From assembly GCF_028201475.1 (NCBI RefSeq), contig NZ_CP116384.1, positions 682,001-746,000 on the forward strand: a stretch of DNA of 64,000 nucleotides. The letters are read 5' to 3'. Below the pieces are notes generated by a model. It was not told the origin of the DNA. It made no database searches and was given only the letters and a program-made list of their open reading frames with translations. Source of the stretch: Vibrio sp. SCSIO 43137. GTDB taxonomy: Bacteria > Pseudomonadota > Gammaproteobacteria > Enterobacterales > Vibrionaceae. Position numbers and translations under genes: made by a program. Within the stretch, counting starts at the first letter, position 1. Every line of letters begins with the position of its first letter. This document shows positions 27,462 to 36,609 of this stretch, one piece after another.

Positions 27462-27487
27462 AAAAGCAGCACTCAGGTGCTGCTTTT
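27462..27487. terminator. Bidirectional terminator between chemoreceptor and YfaZ-like genes
   Basis: The stem 27462-27472 with 27477-27487 (11 bp, 4-base loop) begins with AAAA and ends with TTTT, so it works in both directions. A second dyad CTGTCAAA-GT-TTTGACAG lies just before it at 27437-27454. Confidence 0.85.
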
Positions 27488-27502
27488 CAGTTTTCTACTC
27501 AG

Positions 27503-28039
27503 TTAGTACTGGAATCGCGCCTGCATACGGAATTGGTTACCGTATACACCGCCATTGTAGAAGGAGACGCCTAATACCAGCTGCTGGGTAGAGTGGAATC
27601 GACCACCGACTTCCCAGGTTGTGTGGCTGTCATCACCGTCAAGTAACTGACCCACTTTACCATGAGCTTCAATGCCATCAATAAACCACAGGCGAGTGCC
27701 TAAGCTAAGCTCTGGTAAAATGTCTTCACCCAGAACCTTATCATCCGGTTCTTTTACGTTATGTAGCAGCATCTGACCTATAACATCAGCAAACTGACCA
27801 GCCGGACCGTTGAATCCAATACCAGCGGCAATGTCGTAATCGCCGTCAAACTTACTTTCTGCCTTACCCACTAAATGCACGTTTTCAGTAAACTGCATGC
27901 TGGCACCGACCCCGAACGTTGTTGGGCCTCCGCCTACATTTACATCGAAGGCGTTGTAATTGAAGTTGTTGGCGTATACAGCGCCTGAACTTAGCGCAAC
28001 AGCGGAAAGTAATGCGATATCACGTACTTTGCGTAACAT
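27503..28039 (-). CDS. YfaZ family outer-membrane beta-barrel protein
   Basis: A 178-residue protein with a cleavable signal (ends SGAVYA-NN near residue 23) and alternating beta-strand patterns throughout, ending RMQARFQY with an aromatic last residue as in outer membrane barrels. Size and the N-terminal FNYNAFDVNVGGG region resemble YfaZ (180 residues in E. coli), a family of unknown function. Start ATG has GGAG upstream. It is convergent with the chemoreceptor and shares its terminator. Confidence 0.75.
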   Translation of the reverse strand: MLRKVRDIALLSAVALSSGAVYANNFNYNAFDVNVGGGPTTFGVGASMQFTENVHLVGKAESKFDGDYDIAAGIGFNGPAGQFADVIGQMLLHNVKEPDDKVLGEDILPELSLGTRLWFIDGIEAHGKVGQLLDGDDSHTTWEVGGRFHSTQQLVLGVSFYNGGVYGNQFRMQARFQY

Positions 28040-28381
28040 GGAAACTCCATTTTATTATAATTAAAAACTGATTGGATTTTACTAAGCAATTATTATGCCT
28101 GATTTTATTCTGATAGCCAAAAAGCCAGAAGCAGAAAGGGAAAGAGACGGAGTTGGTTATCAATCAAGTAAAGAATAACCGGCCAGTGTCAATTTCTTGT
28201 CTGCCGTTAATATTAAAAAACATGAAAAATAAAGAGGCTTTATTTCATTATGTGTCTTTTAATTCAAGTGGTTAGTGAATGATAAATGCAAATTGAATCG
28301 CTAATTGAGATATCAGTCTAGCCGGATACAGGCAAGAACATGTTATATTGTTACGCTCCTGTTCAGACCTGTATAAAAAGT
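28040..28381 (+). promoter_or_regulatory. Divergent YfaZ-like / modA upstream region
   Basis: A 342-base AT-rich region with no gene. It contains both divergent promoters. TGTTATATTGTTACG near 28340-28355 is only faintly like a ModE half site, and no full ModE box is visible. Confidence 0.3.
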
Positions 28382-29155
28382 ATGTATAAGGCCATTTCTC
28401 ATCTATTCATCTCTATCCTGTTTGCCGCCTCTTGTTCAGTTCAGGCCGCAGATAAAGTCCGTTTGTATGCCGCAGCCTCAATGACCAATGTAATTAATGA
28501 GGTTTTACAGAGCTATAAAGCACAGTCAGGCGACAAAGTGGTTGCTGTTTTTGCCGGTTCTTCTTCTCTGGCAAGGCAGATTGAAAAGGGTGCACCAGCC
28601 GATATTTATATCTCCGCTAATGTTAAATGGGTCGACTATCTGATAGATAAAGGAATGGTTTATAGGGATAAAGCTGATATCGTGGCGCGTAATCAACTTT
28701 CTCTGGTAAAGCCAGCTAACGGAAAAGTGGATCAATTTGATTTAGCAAATGCAGAGCAATGGCTCGCAGCACTTAAAAACGAAAGACTGGCCGTCGGGCA
28801 GGTAGATTCCGTTCCTGCTGGTATTTATGCCAAACAGGCACTATCAAATCTAGGCGTCTGGCAACAAGTCAGATCTTATACCGCACCCACCAACTCAGTT
28901 CGTGTCGCTTTGGCTTTGGTTGAGAGAGGAGAGGCAGCACTAGGGGTTGTTTATCAGACCGATGCTATGGTAAGTAGCAAGGTAGTTATTCTGGACACCT
29001 TCCCTGAGCAGTCTCATACTCCGGTTCAGTATCCTATGGCGGTCATTTCAGGCAGTAAAGCTGCCAATAAGTTGGCTCAATTTATATTGAGTGATACAGC
29101 ACAGCAGATCTTTGAGAAATATGGTTTTAGTCTGCCAAAAGGTGAGGAGCAGTAA
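28382..29155 (+). CDS. modA: Molybdate ABC transporter, periplasmic binding protein
   Basis: About 257 residues from ATG 28382. The upstream in-frame ATG 28340 would add 14 residues before an otherwise normal signal peptide (MYKAISHLFISILFAASCSVQA), so the shorter start is preferred, though its ribosome site is weak. The body matches ModA: VRLYAAASMTNVINEV, FAGSSSLARQIEKGAPADIYISAN (split across the oxyanion-binding loops) and LGVVYQTDAM. It binds molybdate/tungstate in the periplasm and delivers it to ModBC, the next two genes. Confidence 0.95.
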   Translation: MYKAISHLFISILFAASCSVQAADKVRLYAAASMTNVINEVLQSYKAQSGDKVVAVFAGSSSLARQIEKGAPADIYISANVKWVDYLIDKGMVYRDKADIVARNQLSLVKPANGKVDQFDLANAEQWLAALKNERLAVGQVDSVPAGIYAKQALSNLGVWQQVRSYTAPTNSVRVALALVERGEAALGVVYQTDAMVSSKVVILDTFPEQSHTPVQYPMAVISGSKAANKLAQFILSDTAQQIFEKYGFSLPKGEEQ

Positions 29156-29157
29156 GT

Positions 29158-29847
29158 TTGTCGGATTATGAAATTGAAGCTCTGCTGTTAAGCCTTAAAG
29201 TTGCCTCTGTTGCGGTTCTTTGGCTGATCCCTGCCGGCATATTTTTTGGCTGGCTTCTGGCGAAGAAGAACTTTTATGGTAAACAGCTGCTGGATAGCCT
29301 TATTCACCTGCCTTTGGTACTTCCCCCGGTTGTTATCGGTTACCTGCTATTGGTAGTTATGGGCAAGCAGGGTGTTATCGGTTCATTCCTGTCGGATACC
29401 TTTGGTTTGTCATTCAGCTTTAGCTGGAGGGGGGCGGCGCTTGCCTCCGCTGTTGTGGCTCTGCCCCTTATGGTTCGAGCTATCCGGCTCAGTCTGGATA
29501 ATGTTGATGTAAAACTGGAGCAGGCTGCCAGAACCTTGGGGGCATCACCGTTTAAAGTTTTTTGTACTATTACGCTGCCACTGACTCTGCCGGGAATAGT
29601 AACCGGTACTATGCTCTCTTTTGCCCGCAGCCTGGGTGAGTTTGGTGCGACCATTAGCTTTGTTTCTAATATTCCGGGTGAGACACAAACATTGCCTCTG
29701 GCGATGTATACCTTTATTGAAACTCCCGGGGCGGAAGAGAGTGCTGCGCGGCTTTGTATTATCTCAATAGCTGTTGCGTTAATTTCGCTATTTATTTCTG
29801 AGTGGCTTAGTCGTAGAACTAAGAAAAGATTGGGTTACGGACATTAA
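29158..29847 (+). CDS. modB: Molybdate ABC transporter, permease
   Basis: A 229-residue inner-membrane permease with about five or six helices. The EAA loop reads EQAARTLGASPFKVFCTITLP. It closely follows E. coli ModB along its length (LIHLPLVLPPVVIGYLLLV, FSWRGAALAS, ISFVSNIPGETQTLP). Start is TTG two bases after modA, with GAGGAG upstream. Overlap-free but tight spacing with modC (two bases) indicates one transcript. Confidence 0.95.
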   Translation: MSDYEIEALLLSLKVASVAVLWLIPAGIFFGWLLAKKNFYGKQLLDSLIHLPLVLPPVVIGYLLLVVMGKQGVIGSFLSDTFGLSFSFSWRGAALASAVVALPLMVRAIRLSLDNVDVKLEQAARTLGASPFKVFCTITLPLTLPGIVTGTMLSFARSLGEFGATISFVSNIPGETQTLPLAMYTFIETPGAEESAARLCIISIAVALISLFISEWLSRRTKKRLGYGH

Positions 29848-29849
29848 TC

Positions 29850-30986
29850 ATGATTGAAATTCAGTTAACACATAAGTTAGGCGGGATAACTCTGGATGTT
29901 GATGTCACCATACCTTCGAGTGGAATTACCGCTATTTTTGGTCGTTCCGGTTCAGGAAAAACTTCATTTATTAATACCATAGCTGGATTAATCACGCCGG
30001 ACTCAGGCCGGATCAAGCTGGGTGATCGTCTGTTATTTGACAGCGGTGCAGGAACAGATCTGGCTATTGAAAAGAGAGATATAGGCTACGTATTTCAGGA
30101 TTCACGCCTGTTTCCCCACTATAGCGTCAGGGGAAACCTTCTCTATGGTGTAAAAGAAAACCATCAGCAAAGTGAGTTTGAGCGTATTGTTGATCTTCTT
30201 AACCTGAGTCATCTGTTGGAACGTTATCCCGCTGCACTGTCAGGAGGAGAGAGGCAGCGGGTGGCTATTGCCCGGGCGTTGCTGTCAAACCCTCAGGTAT
30301 TGCTGATGGATGAACCTCTGGCGTCACTAGACTTGCCCCGTAAAAAAGAGGTAATGCCATTTCTGGAGAAATTATCAAAACAGGTTAATATCCCCATTCT
30401 GTATGTCACCCATAGTCTGAGCGAAATTCTCAGGCTTGCCGATCATATGGTACTTCTTGAGAGTGGAAAGGTTATCGCTTGTGACAGCTTAGAGGCCATC
30501 TGGGCATCAGAAGTGATGCGGCCGTGGCACTCATTTTCTGATCAAAGCTCGTTGTTTGAGGCTCGTATCCACTCTCATCATGAAAAGTATGCCTTGTCGA
30601 AGGTAGAGCTGAACAGTCACACTCATATCTGGGTACAAAAACTGGATGCTGAACCGGGTGAAGAACTTCGCCTTCAGATTAGGGCAAATGATGTTTCTAT
30701 TACCCTTGAACATTCAAAGACAACCTCGATCCGCAACATTCTGCCAGCGACAGTCATTAAGAAAGAGAAGCGTGAGAGCCAACAAGGTAACCAGAGTGCT
30801 GCGGTACTGCTGCAATTGGCAGACGGCTGTCAACTGTGGGCCAATATCACTCATTGGGCGCTGGATGATCTGCAACTTAAACAAGGACAGCAGGTGTTTG
30901 CTCAAATTAAAGGGGTGAGTGTTACTCAGCGTGATATGGCGATAAAACCTATTTTACATAACGAGAGCGAACTTCATTCGGCCTAA
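29850..30986 (+). CDS. modC: Molybdate ABC transporter, ATP-binding protein
   Basis: A 378-residue ATPase. Walker A is GRSGSGKTS (about 31-39), followed by the Q-loop (YVFQDSRLF), the signature LSGGERQRVAIARALL, Walker B VLLMDEPLASLD and the switch His in VTHS. A C-terminal TOBE/Mop-like domain from about residue 285 could bind molybdate. It powers ModAB. No modE regulator gene is adjacent. Molybdate is needed for anaerobic molybdoenzymes, which fits the anaerobic theme of the window. Confidence 0.95.
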   Translation: MIEIQLTHKLGGITLDVDVTIPSSGITAIFGRSGSGKTSFINTIAGLITPDSGRIKLGDRLLFDSGAGTDLAIEKRDIGYVFQDSRLFPHYSVRGNLLYGVKENHQQSEFERIVDLLNLSHLLERYPAALSGGERQRVAIARALLSNPQVLLMDEPLASLDLPRKKEVMPFLEKLSKQVNIPILYVTHSLSEILRLADHMVLLESGKVIACDSLEAIWASEVMRPWHSFSDQSSLFEARIHSHHEKYALSKVELNSHTHIWVQKLDAEPGEELRLQIRANDVSITLEHSKTTSIRNILPATVIKKEKRESQQGNQSAAVLLQLADGCQLWANITHWALDDLQLKQGQQVFAQIKGVSVTQRDMAIKPILHNESELHSA

Positions 30987-30998
30987 GTAACCTTTTAA

Positions 30999-31019
30999 AA
31001 GCCTGCCATTTGCAGGCTT
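30999..31019 (+). terminator. Weak terminator after modC
   Basis: The 8-bp stem 30999-31006 with 31012-31019 follows the modC stop by 12 bases, but the T-tract is poor. Confidence 0.5.
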
Positions 31020-31089
31020 ACTGTTCGAGTTTGATACCACTATCTATTCCGGTGGGCTTATTTCAGAGAAGGCGTTAAATAAGCTTCTG

Positions 31090-31521
31090 TTAATTAAGAC
31101 TAGTGTTAAGCCAGTTATCAAACTGGCCTTTAGGCAGGGCGCCATTAACCATATCTACCCGCTGGCCGTTTTTAAATACCATGATGGTCGGTATGCTGCG
31201 GATCTGGTATTGGGCGGCCAGCTGTTGTTCAACTTCCGTATTCACTTTAACAAAGCGGGCGGCTCCTTTACGTTCCGCGGCGGTCTGCTCAAACACCGGG
31301 GAAAAGCCGACACACGGATTACACCAGGGGGCCCAGAAATCTATCACTACGGGCTGGTCACCGTTAAGTAGGGCCTGAATATTCTGGCTTGTCCCTTCAA
31401 CCGGGGCACCGTCTAACAGTGAACTTTGACATTTTCCGCAGGTGGCAGAGTCAGACACTCTCTCTACAGGAACGCGGTTTAAACTATTGCAGGATGGGCA
31501 TCGGGTAGTAAACTGGCTCAT
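31090..31521 (-). CDS. trxC: Thioredoxin 2 (TrxC-like), zinc-containing
   Basis: A 143-residue protein. The N-terminal zinc module has two CxxC pairs (C8/C11 and C28/C31), the hallmark of thioredoxin 2. The thioredoxin domain follows with active site WCNPC (C67 and C70) and cis-proline RSIPTIMVF. The usual WCGPC has Gly at the second position, and here it is Asn. It reduces protein disulfides in the cytoplasm and is usually induced by oxidative stress. It is divergent from fabH. The Shine-Dalgarno AAGGAAG is good. Confidence 0.92.
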   Translation of the reverse strand: MSQFTTRCPSCNSLNRVPVERVSDSATCGKCQSSLLDGAPVEGTSQNIQALLNGDQPVVIDFWAPWCNPCVGFSPVFEQTAAERKGAARFVKVNTEVEQQLAAQYQIRSIPTIMVFKNGQRVDMVNGALPKGQFDNWLNTSLN

Positions 31522-31806
31522 TTAAAACTTCCTTTCTATTGTTATATTTGTAGTTTTCTATTGCTATATCTGTTGCTTCTGATGGTTACAGCATTGGATA
31601 GATCAATCAAGATAAACTGGTTATATATTGTGACCTGTTGTTCTGTTGAGGGAAATTTCGCCACTTGTGAAGGTTTTTGCTCAGTATATGTCAATAGTTG
31701 AGCAATTAACTGAGCATTTATCAATCTGGACTTACCAGTAAGTTTATATATGCGTATAATCGATTGCATTAAAACTAAATCAAAAGAAAAGTAGTTGAGG
31801 ATTTGG
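31522..31806. promoter_or_regulatory. Divergent trxC / fabH promoter region
   Basis: About 285 AT-rich bases between divergent genes, expected to carry both promoters. No recognisable OxyR, FadR or FapR-type box was found by eye. A frame on the minus strand reaching from fabH into this region is a shadow. Confidence 0.35.
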
Positions 31807-32895
31807 ATGAGTAAGTATTTTGCAGAGATAACAGGATGGGGTAAATGTCTGCCACCGGCGACGTTAACCAATGATGATTTAAGTACCTTTATGGAAACGT
31901 CCGACGAATGGATCCGTTCCCGTACCGGTATAGGGGCGCGAAGAATCAGCCATGTAGATACGTCCGATCTCGCTACTGTAGCCGCGAAACGAGCCATCGC
32001 CTGTGCTGGTATTGAGGCTAAAGATCTCGATATCATTATTATTGCTACCTGTTCTCCGGACTCCCTTATTCCTAATATCGCGTCTAAAGTTCAGCAAAAC
32101 TTAGGTGCTGGTAAAGCAGCCGCCTTTGATCTTAATGCTGCCTGTACCGGTTTTGTTTACGGCCTTGAAACGGCCACACGCCTGATTCAGGCTGGTAGTT
32201 ATAAACACGCTTTGGTAGTAGGTGCCGAGCACTTATCCTTCTTTATCGACTGGGCTGCAAGAGATACTGCGGTACTGTTTGGCGATGGTGCTGGTGCTGC
32301 CGTCCTGAGCCGCACAGAGAATCAGGTTGGGCTCCAACAGGCTCAACTTGGTTGTGATTCTGACGGTCGTGACATACTGGCGGTGCCTAAATTTGGTACT
32401 TGTATGGAACGTTTTGCCGCGGACAACGGTTACTTTGATTTTAATTTCGAAGGGCGTGATATTTTTAAACGTGCAGTGAAAGGTATGGGGACCGCAGCGA
32501 AAACGGTACTGATGCGCGCCGGAATGGATGTTAAGGACATTGATATAATGATCCCGCATCAGGCCAATATCCGTATTATTCAGACACTGGCTGACTTGGC
32601 GGGCATTGGTGAAGAGAAAGCTTTTGTGAATATCGAAAAATACGGTAACACATCTGCCGCAACTGTGCCGATTGCTATTTGTGAAGCGGTAGAGCAGGGA
32701 AGAGTTAAACCGGGTGACAATATCCTGCTTGCGGCCTTTGGTGCAGGTTTGACCTGGGGAGCTGGCTTGCTGACATGGGGTGACCGCGTAACGCCGATTA
32801 ACAGCAGCGATGCGGAACTGCCTGAATGTACTCAGACGGCATTAGAGCTTATCGAAGAGAACAAACAGCGTTGTCTGAACAAACCAAAAAAGTAA
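31807..32895 (+). CDS. fabH: Beta-ketoacyl-ACP synthase III
   Basis: A 362-residue condensing enzyme that starts fatty-acid synthesis by joining acetyl-CoA and malonyl-ACP. The catalytic Cys is C113 in [13 protein letters not shown], the His lies in [10 protein letters not shown] and the Asn in [13 protein letters not shown]. It is longer than E. coli FabH (317). It stands alone without other fab genes, as expected for the second, FabH2-type copy of vibrios. ATG 31807 is used because TTGAGGA forms its ribosome-binding site. Confidence 0.92.
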   Translation: MSKYFAEITGWGKCLPPATLTNDDLSTFMETSDEWIRSRTGIGARRISHVDTSDLATVAAKRAIACAGIEAKDLDIIIIATCSPDSLIPNIASKVQQNLGAGKAAAFDLNAACTGFVYGLETATRLIQAGSYKHALVVGAEHLSFFIDWAARDTAVLFGDGAGAAVLSRTENQVGLQQAQLGCDSDGRDILAVPKFGTCMERFAADNGYFDFNFEGRDIFKRAVKGMGTAAKTVLMRAGMDVKDIDIMIPHQANIRIIQTLADLAGIGEEKAFVNIEKYGNTSAATVPIAICEAVEQGRVKPGDNILLAAFGAGLTWGAGLLTWGDRVTPINSSDAELPECTQTALELIEENKQRCLNKPKK

Positions 32896-32910
32896 TATAC
32901 TGTTAAAATC

Positions 32911-32937
32911 AAACCCGCTTATTTAAGCGGGTTTTTT
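32911..32937 (+). terminator. Rho-independent terminator of fabH
   Basis: A 10-bp stem (32911-32920 with 32925-32934) with a 4-base loop and T-tail. Confidence 0.92.
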
Positions 32938-32994
32938 GATGCTTCTGTTTAGAGCCTTATATCACTGCCTTCGGCATTGGTATTATTTTGTCAT

Positions 32995-34389
32995 TTATCT
33001 AAGTAGATCCTTTAAATCCAGCCCGGTTTTGCTGGCAGAAAAGTGGCTTAAGTTGGGCAGTATCCGGTGCAGCGCTTTATCATCAGCGCCAAACCATTTC
33101 GCTATGCTGGCATAGACTTGATCTATTGCTGTGGTCGGTATCAGAACACCGTCACCGATATCAAGTGGGTTGTCCTGCCCTAATGCTAATGAAGGGTATT
33201 GTCCGTAGATGCGGCCGCCGTTAACAGCAGTCCCCATCACCATGATATTTCCTCCCCAGCCGTGGTCTGTACCATTACCGTTTGAGGTTAAAGTGCGGCC
33301 AAAGTCAGAACCGGTAAAAGTGACTACCTTCTGATCGATTTCCAGCGTCTGCAATGCGGTCTGAAACTCAGACATTGCACGGCTGACGATACGCAACATG
33401 CGCTTATGGTTACTTAGTAGCTCATCGTGATGATCCCAGCCAATATAACGCAGAAAATAGGTCTGCTGTTTATGCCCTAACCGGTCAGCCGCTTTAATAG
33501 ACTGAGCGACTTTAGCCAGTTGCTGAGACAAATCGGTATCAGAAAAACTACTCTCTAGTCTGACGTGCTCAACGGCGTTGCTGAAGACCTGATGTTGAGA
33601 CTGGGCACTTCGGGTTGTGGACAGATAACTCTGCTTGAAGGGGTCATTAGGGTATTGCCACTTTAGTAACTGTTCGAAACTGTCCAGTATTACACTGTTT
33701 AACTGAGATTTATCCTCATTAACGATAAGTCCGACGCTGCCTTTCTGATTGATACTGTAAGGTGAAGAGAGTACGCCATTTTGCATAATATTATTGCCGG
33801 CCAGAGAGATGTTCATCGGGATCTGTGACAGTGCTTTATCGGGTTGCAGGGCATCGGCAAAATAGCCAAACCAGCCTCGGTTTATCCGTTCACCCGGCCG
33901 TGCGCTCTGCCAGTGTTTAAATTGATCTGAATGGGACATCAGGCCCAGAGGCAGGCGCGCGGAGCCTGCATGGAAACTCTGTTTGCTGACCGGTTCAATC
34001 AGGGGGCCGGTGTTGGCAACAAAAGCCAGTTTTTTATCGTGAAACAGTTGCTGCATTTCAGGCATTGAATCATGCAGGGCAAACGTACGCCCTTGAGCAT
34101 CTTTGTAGCCATCGAGATTCAGCAACTGCTCCTTGGACAGAGCGAGATTACTACGACTTCGTTTGTACTGGCTGTAGTGTTTGTCTGAAACGGGCACCAG
34201 CATATTAAAGCTGTCATTCCCTCCGTCCAGCATAATAAACACTAGTGCTTTGCTCTGTTCTTTAACCGATATATGGGCTGCTTTTTCTGTTTTAGGGGCT
34301 GAAAAGACAGGAGCAGCTCCGCTAAGTAGCATGGAACCGGCGGCACTCTTTTTAATAAAGCTTCTTCTGGAGCAGTTATTAGTCGTCAT
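32995..34389 (-). CDS. DUF1501 family protein, Tat-exported
   Basis: 464 residues. The N-terminus has a twin-arginine signal (SRRSFIKKSAAG) and a signal cleavage region near PVFSAP. The body has DUF1501 hallmarks: FIMLDGGNDSFNMLVP, SDFGRTLTSNGNGTDHGWGG and the GDGVLIPTTAID tail. These resemble sulfatase/alkaline-phosphatase-fold proteins and may coordinate metal, but no activity is established. ATG 34389 is chosen over TTG 34395, since AGGAGG sits seven bases before the ATG. It follows the DUF1800 gene with a two-base gap and is translationally coupled. Confidence 0.9.
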   Translation of the reverse strand: MTTNNCSRRSFIKKSAAGSMLLSGAAPVFSAPKTEKAAHISVKEQSKALVFIMLDGGNDSFNMLVPVSDKHYSQYKRSRSNLALSKEQLLNLDGYKDAQGRTFALHDSMPEMQQLFHDKKLAFVANTGPLIEPVSKQSFHAGSARLPLGLMSHSDQFKHWQSARPGERINRGWFGYFADALQPDKALSQIPMNISLAGNNIMQNGVLSSPYSINQKGSVGLIVNEDKSQLNSVILDSFEQLLKWQYPNDPFKQSYLSTTRSAQSQHQVFSNAVEHVRLESSFSDTDLSQQLAKVAQSIKAADRLGHKQQTYFLRYIGWDHHDELLSNHKRMLRIVSRAMSEFQTALQTLEIDQKVVTFTGSDFGRTLTSNGNGTDHGWGGNIMVMGTAVNGGRIYGQYPSLALGQDNPLDIGDGVLIPTTAIDQVYASIAKWFGADDKALHRILPNLSHFSASKTGLDLKDLLR

Positions 34390-34391
34390 GA

Positions 34392-36164
34392 TCAAGCCTC
34401 CTGTACGGCAAATTCAGCTGAGATAGCAATAAGAAACGCAATGGTCTGAACGACCCATTCTGCATTGTCCTGATAGGGTTTGTAGGATTCTTTAATAAGA
34501 GGCTTTATTTCCAGAGAAGGCTTGCCGGTCAGTAACAGGGAGATCTCGTCAATTAACTCGTCGTGTCTGCTGGTCTGCTGCGCTTTTGGCAGATAGGGGG
34601 AGTAATCGAAGTTTAACTTATCCTGAATCTTATTTTGCAGCTGATCTACCCTTAGTTCGGCAACATTAAATATGCCCGGTTGGTGACTTATCTCAGTGCT
34701 GACCGCGGGCAGATAATGACCGAAGAACCAGTAATACATAAGGTTAACGTAAGCGATGGAAGTGGCTGAGTTATGTAACTCGAATTCCGGTGCAAGAAGC
34801 TTACTCTGCTCAATAGGCCCGTGAGGAGCAAAATCAGGCTTATAGAAGTTAAACACTGTGGGAGAGGAGAGAGGGTGCTGGCTAAGTTGATCCTGTATAT
34901 CATCGCCAATCAACCAGTATTTTCCTGACGCATTTTTGGCCTCAAATGCCCTAAGCAACTGAGTAACCCTTAGCAAAGGAGACTTAAGTTTTTGTGACTG
35001 TACTAACTTGTTGTCCTGACGATAAGCGTTGATAAAACGTTTATTAGCGACAGGATTACGTAGAGGATAGGTGAGGATTTCACGGATCACTGCTTTCAGG
35101 TCGCCATGTTGGCCAAACTTAGCCGCTACGGTTGCTACATACTCTTTGCTTGGGTTGGAAGTAACAAGTTGATTGATCAGCTTTGTGGCAATAAATGGGG
35201 CAGTATTTGGGTGTGAGACCAGTTTAGCGACTGTCTCTCTTATCTCTCCGGCACCATCTCTGTTGGCCGGCAGAGAAATATGACCATTTAGCAGAGACTT
35301 AGATTCTCTGTCGTGATAGCGCTCTTCAATCTGCATCGGACGTGTCATATCAACAAAAGGGACGGTTTTATAGGTTTTGTCGATACCATCATCGAAGCTT
35401 ACCTGATAACCATTGTAACTTGGGTTCCAGAAGCTGGTGGTCCACTCATACTGATAGCTGTCAGCGTGCAGTCCGGTGAATACCCTCGCTAACTGTTTGA
35501 TATCATGGTTGTTATAACTGGCAATATCGTCACCGTTAGCATCTTTCTTCCGGCTGCCGTCAGGATTAAGCTGGTACAGGCCTATGGTAAACAACTGCAT
35601 GATTTCCCGTGCATAGTTTTCATCGGGATGTATGTTTCTGGATTTATCAGCCTTTCTGTTGTTCATATGAGAAAGGTAGACTCCCATACAGGGGTGAAGG
35701 GAGACCTGATAAAGCAGATCGGTATAGCTGCCGAAGGCGTGGTTATAGAGTAAATCGTAGTAACTGGCCAACCCGACAGAATCGAGCTCAAGAACGGAAT
35801 TATCTGAGATAACCAGTATTTCACTTAGTGCCTGAGCAACTCTTTTACGTAGCAGGTGTTCATTATCTTGCAGAGCATTCTGCCACCACGCCATATGGAA
35901 ATACCATTTATAGGGCAAAGCTGGGTTATTTCCTTCGCCGTTTATCTCTTTTTCACCATGTTTGGCTACCAGCTTTGTGCGGAAACTTTGCCAGATAGAG
36001 GCCGTTAATGATTGATAGCTATCGTTGCGATCAGGTACGGAGTTTAGTTCACTCTCCAGCCATGGTTCGATACCGGTATCAGTTACCCGGTCGATAGTGG
36101 CGCGGTTAGCGCCAAGGGTCGCCTGCATAAGAAAGCGGCTGACTTTATCGCTGTTATCTTTCAT
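34392..36164 (-). CDS. DUF1800 family protein
   Basis: A 590-residue protein starting SRFLMQATLGANRATIDRV, with the conserved WWQNALQDNEHLLRKRVAQAL and YAREIMQLFTIGLY segments of DUF1800. No clear signal peptide is visible, whereas its partner DUF1501 protein carries a Tat signal. The two genes are found side by side in many marine bacteria and planctomycetes, which suggests a joint but unknown function. One possibility is that DUF1800 is co-exported with the Tat partner. This is an inference. Confidence 0.88.
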   Translation of the reverse strand: MKDNSDKVSRFLMQATLGANRATIDRVTDTGIEPWLESELNSVPDRNDSYQSLTASIWQSFRTKLVAKHGEKEINGEGNNPALPYKWYFHMAWWQNALQDNEHLLRKRVAQALSEILVISDNSVLELDSVGLASYYDLLYNHAFGSYTDLLYQVSLHPCMGVYLSHMNNRKADKSRNIHPDENYAREIMQLFTIGLYQLNPDGSRKKDANGDDIASYNNHDIKQLARVFTGLHADSYQYEWTTSFWNPSYNGYQVSFDDGIDKTYKTVPFVDMTRPMQIEERYHDRESKSLLNGHISLPANRDGAGEIRETVAKLVSHPNTAPFIATKLINQLVTSNPSKEYVATVAAKFGQHGDLKAVIREILTYPLRNPVANKRFINAYRQDNKLVQSQKLKSPLLRVTQLLRAFEAKNASGKYWLIGDDIQDQLSQHPLSSPTVFNFYKPDFAPHGPIEQSKLLAPEFELHNSATSIAYVNLMYYWFFGHYLPAVSTEISHQPGIFNVAELRVDQLQNKIQDKLNFDYSPYLPKAQQTSRHDELIDEISLLLTGKPSLEIKPLIKESYKPYQDNAEWVVQTIAFLIAISAEFAVQEA

Positions 36165-36272
36165 ACAATATCCGTTTTTGTTGAGCGAGTTATTTATTAG
36201 TTTAGTCTTGTATTTCTGGCAGTTTCACTTTAGCGATCTTCAGGTTAAGTTTTGGTTATGGATTAAAAGAAA

Positions 36273-36608
36273 TTACTGAGCAGAAGAGGTGATCAATAGC
36301 CCGACAACACCCAGTGAAGTCGCTGCAATAGATAAACTTCTCCAGAAATTAACCTCTTGCTGAAACAGCAACAGGGAAATGATTGAAACGACTAATATTG
36401 CCACGCCCAACCAGAGGGCAAACAGACCGGCAAGATCAAAATGACTCATTGCCCGCCCCAGCATCCAGATGGCGACAACAGAGCATAGCCACATTGCCAG
36501 GCCGATATAGCTACTTGGCGGAGCTTTGGTGCTCATCTGTAGCAATATGATGGAAGCAATCAGAAAAGTCTCCGAGATAATGAAATGAATCCAGCCTGAA
36601 GTGAACAT
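36273..36608 (-). CDS. SMR-like small multidrug-resistance-type membrane protein
   Basis: 111 residues with four predicted helices (about 5-25, 33-51, 58-80, 86-108), the size of EmrE-type transporters. A glutamate sits in helix 1 (HFIISETFLIAS), in the place of the proton/substrate-coupling Glu14 of EmrE, and the third helix (LAGLFALWLGVAILVVSIIS) has the SMR look. Other SMR signature residues are less obvious, so this is called SMR-like. It is one base downstream of the GyrI-like gene, in one operon. Confidence 0.7.
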   Translation of the reverse strand: MFTSGWIHFIISETFLIASIILLQMSTKAPPSSYIGLAMWLCSVVAIWMLGRAMSHFDLAGLFALWLGVAILVVSIISLLLFQQEVNFWRSLSIAATSLGVVGLLITSSAQ

Positions 36609-36609
36609 G

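Noticed and set aside
28340..28355. ModE box upstream of modA
   Set aside because: Only a fragment resembles the TATA-containing half-site and no second half is present.
31542..32036. 164-codon frame antisense to the fabH start
   Set aside because: It overlaps a well-supported fabH gene and a promoter region, and shows no family features.
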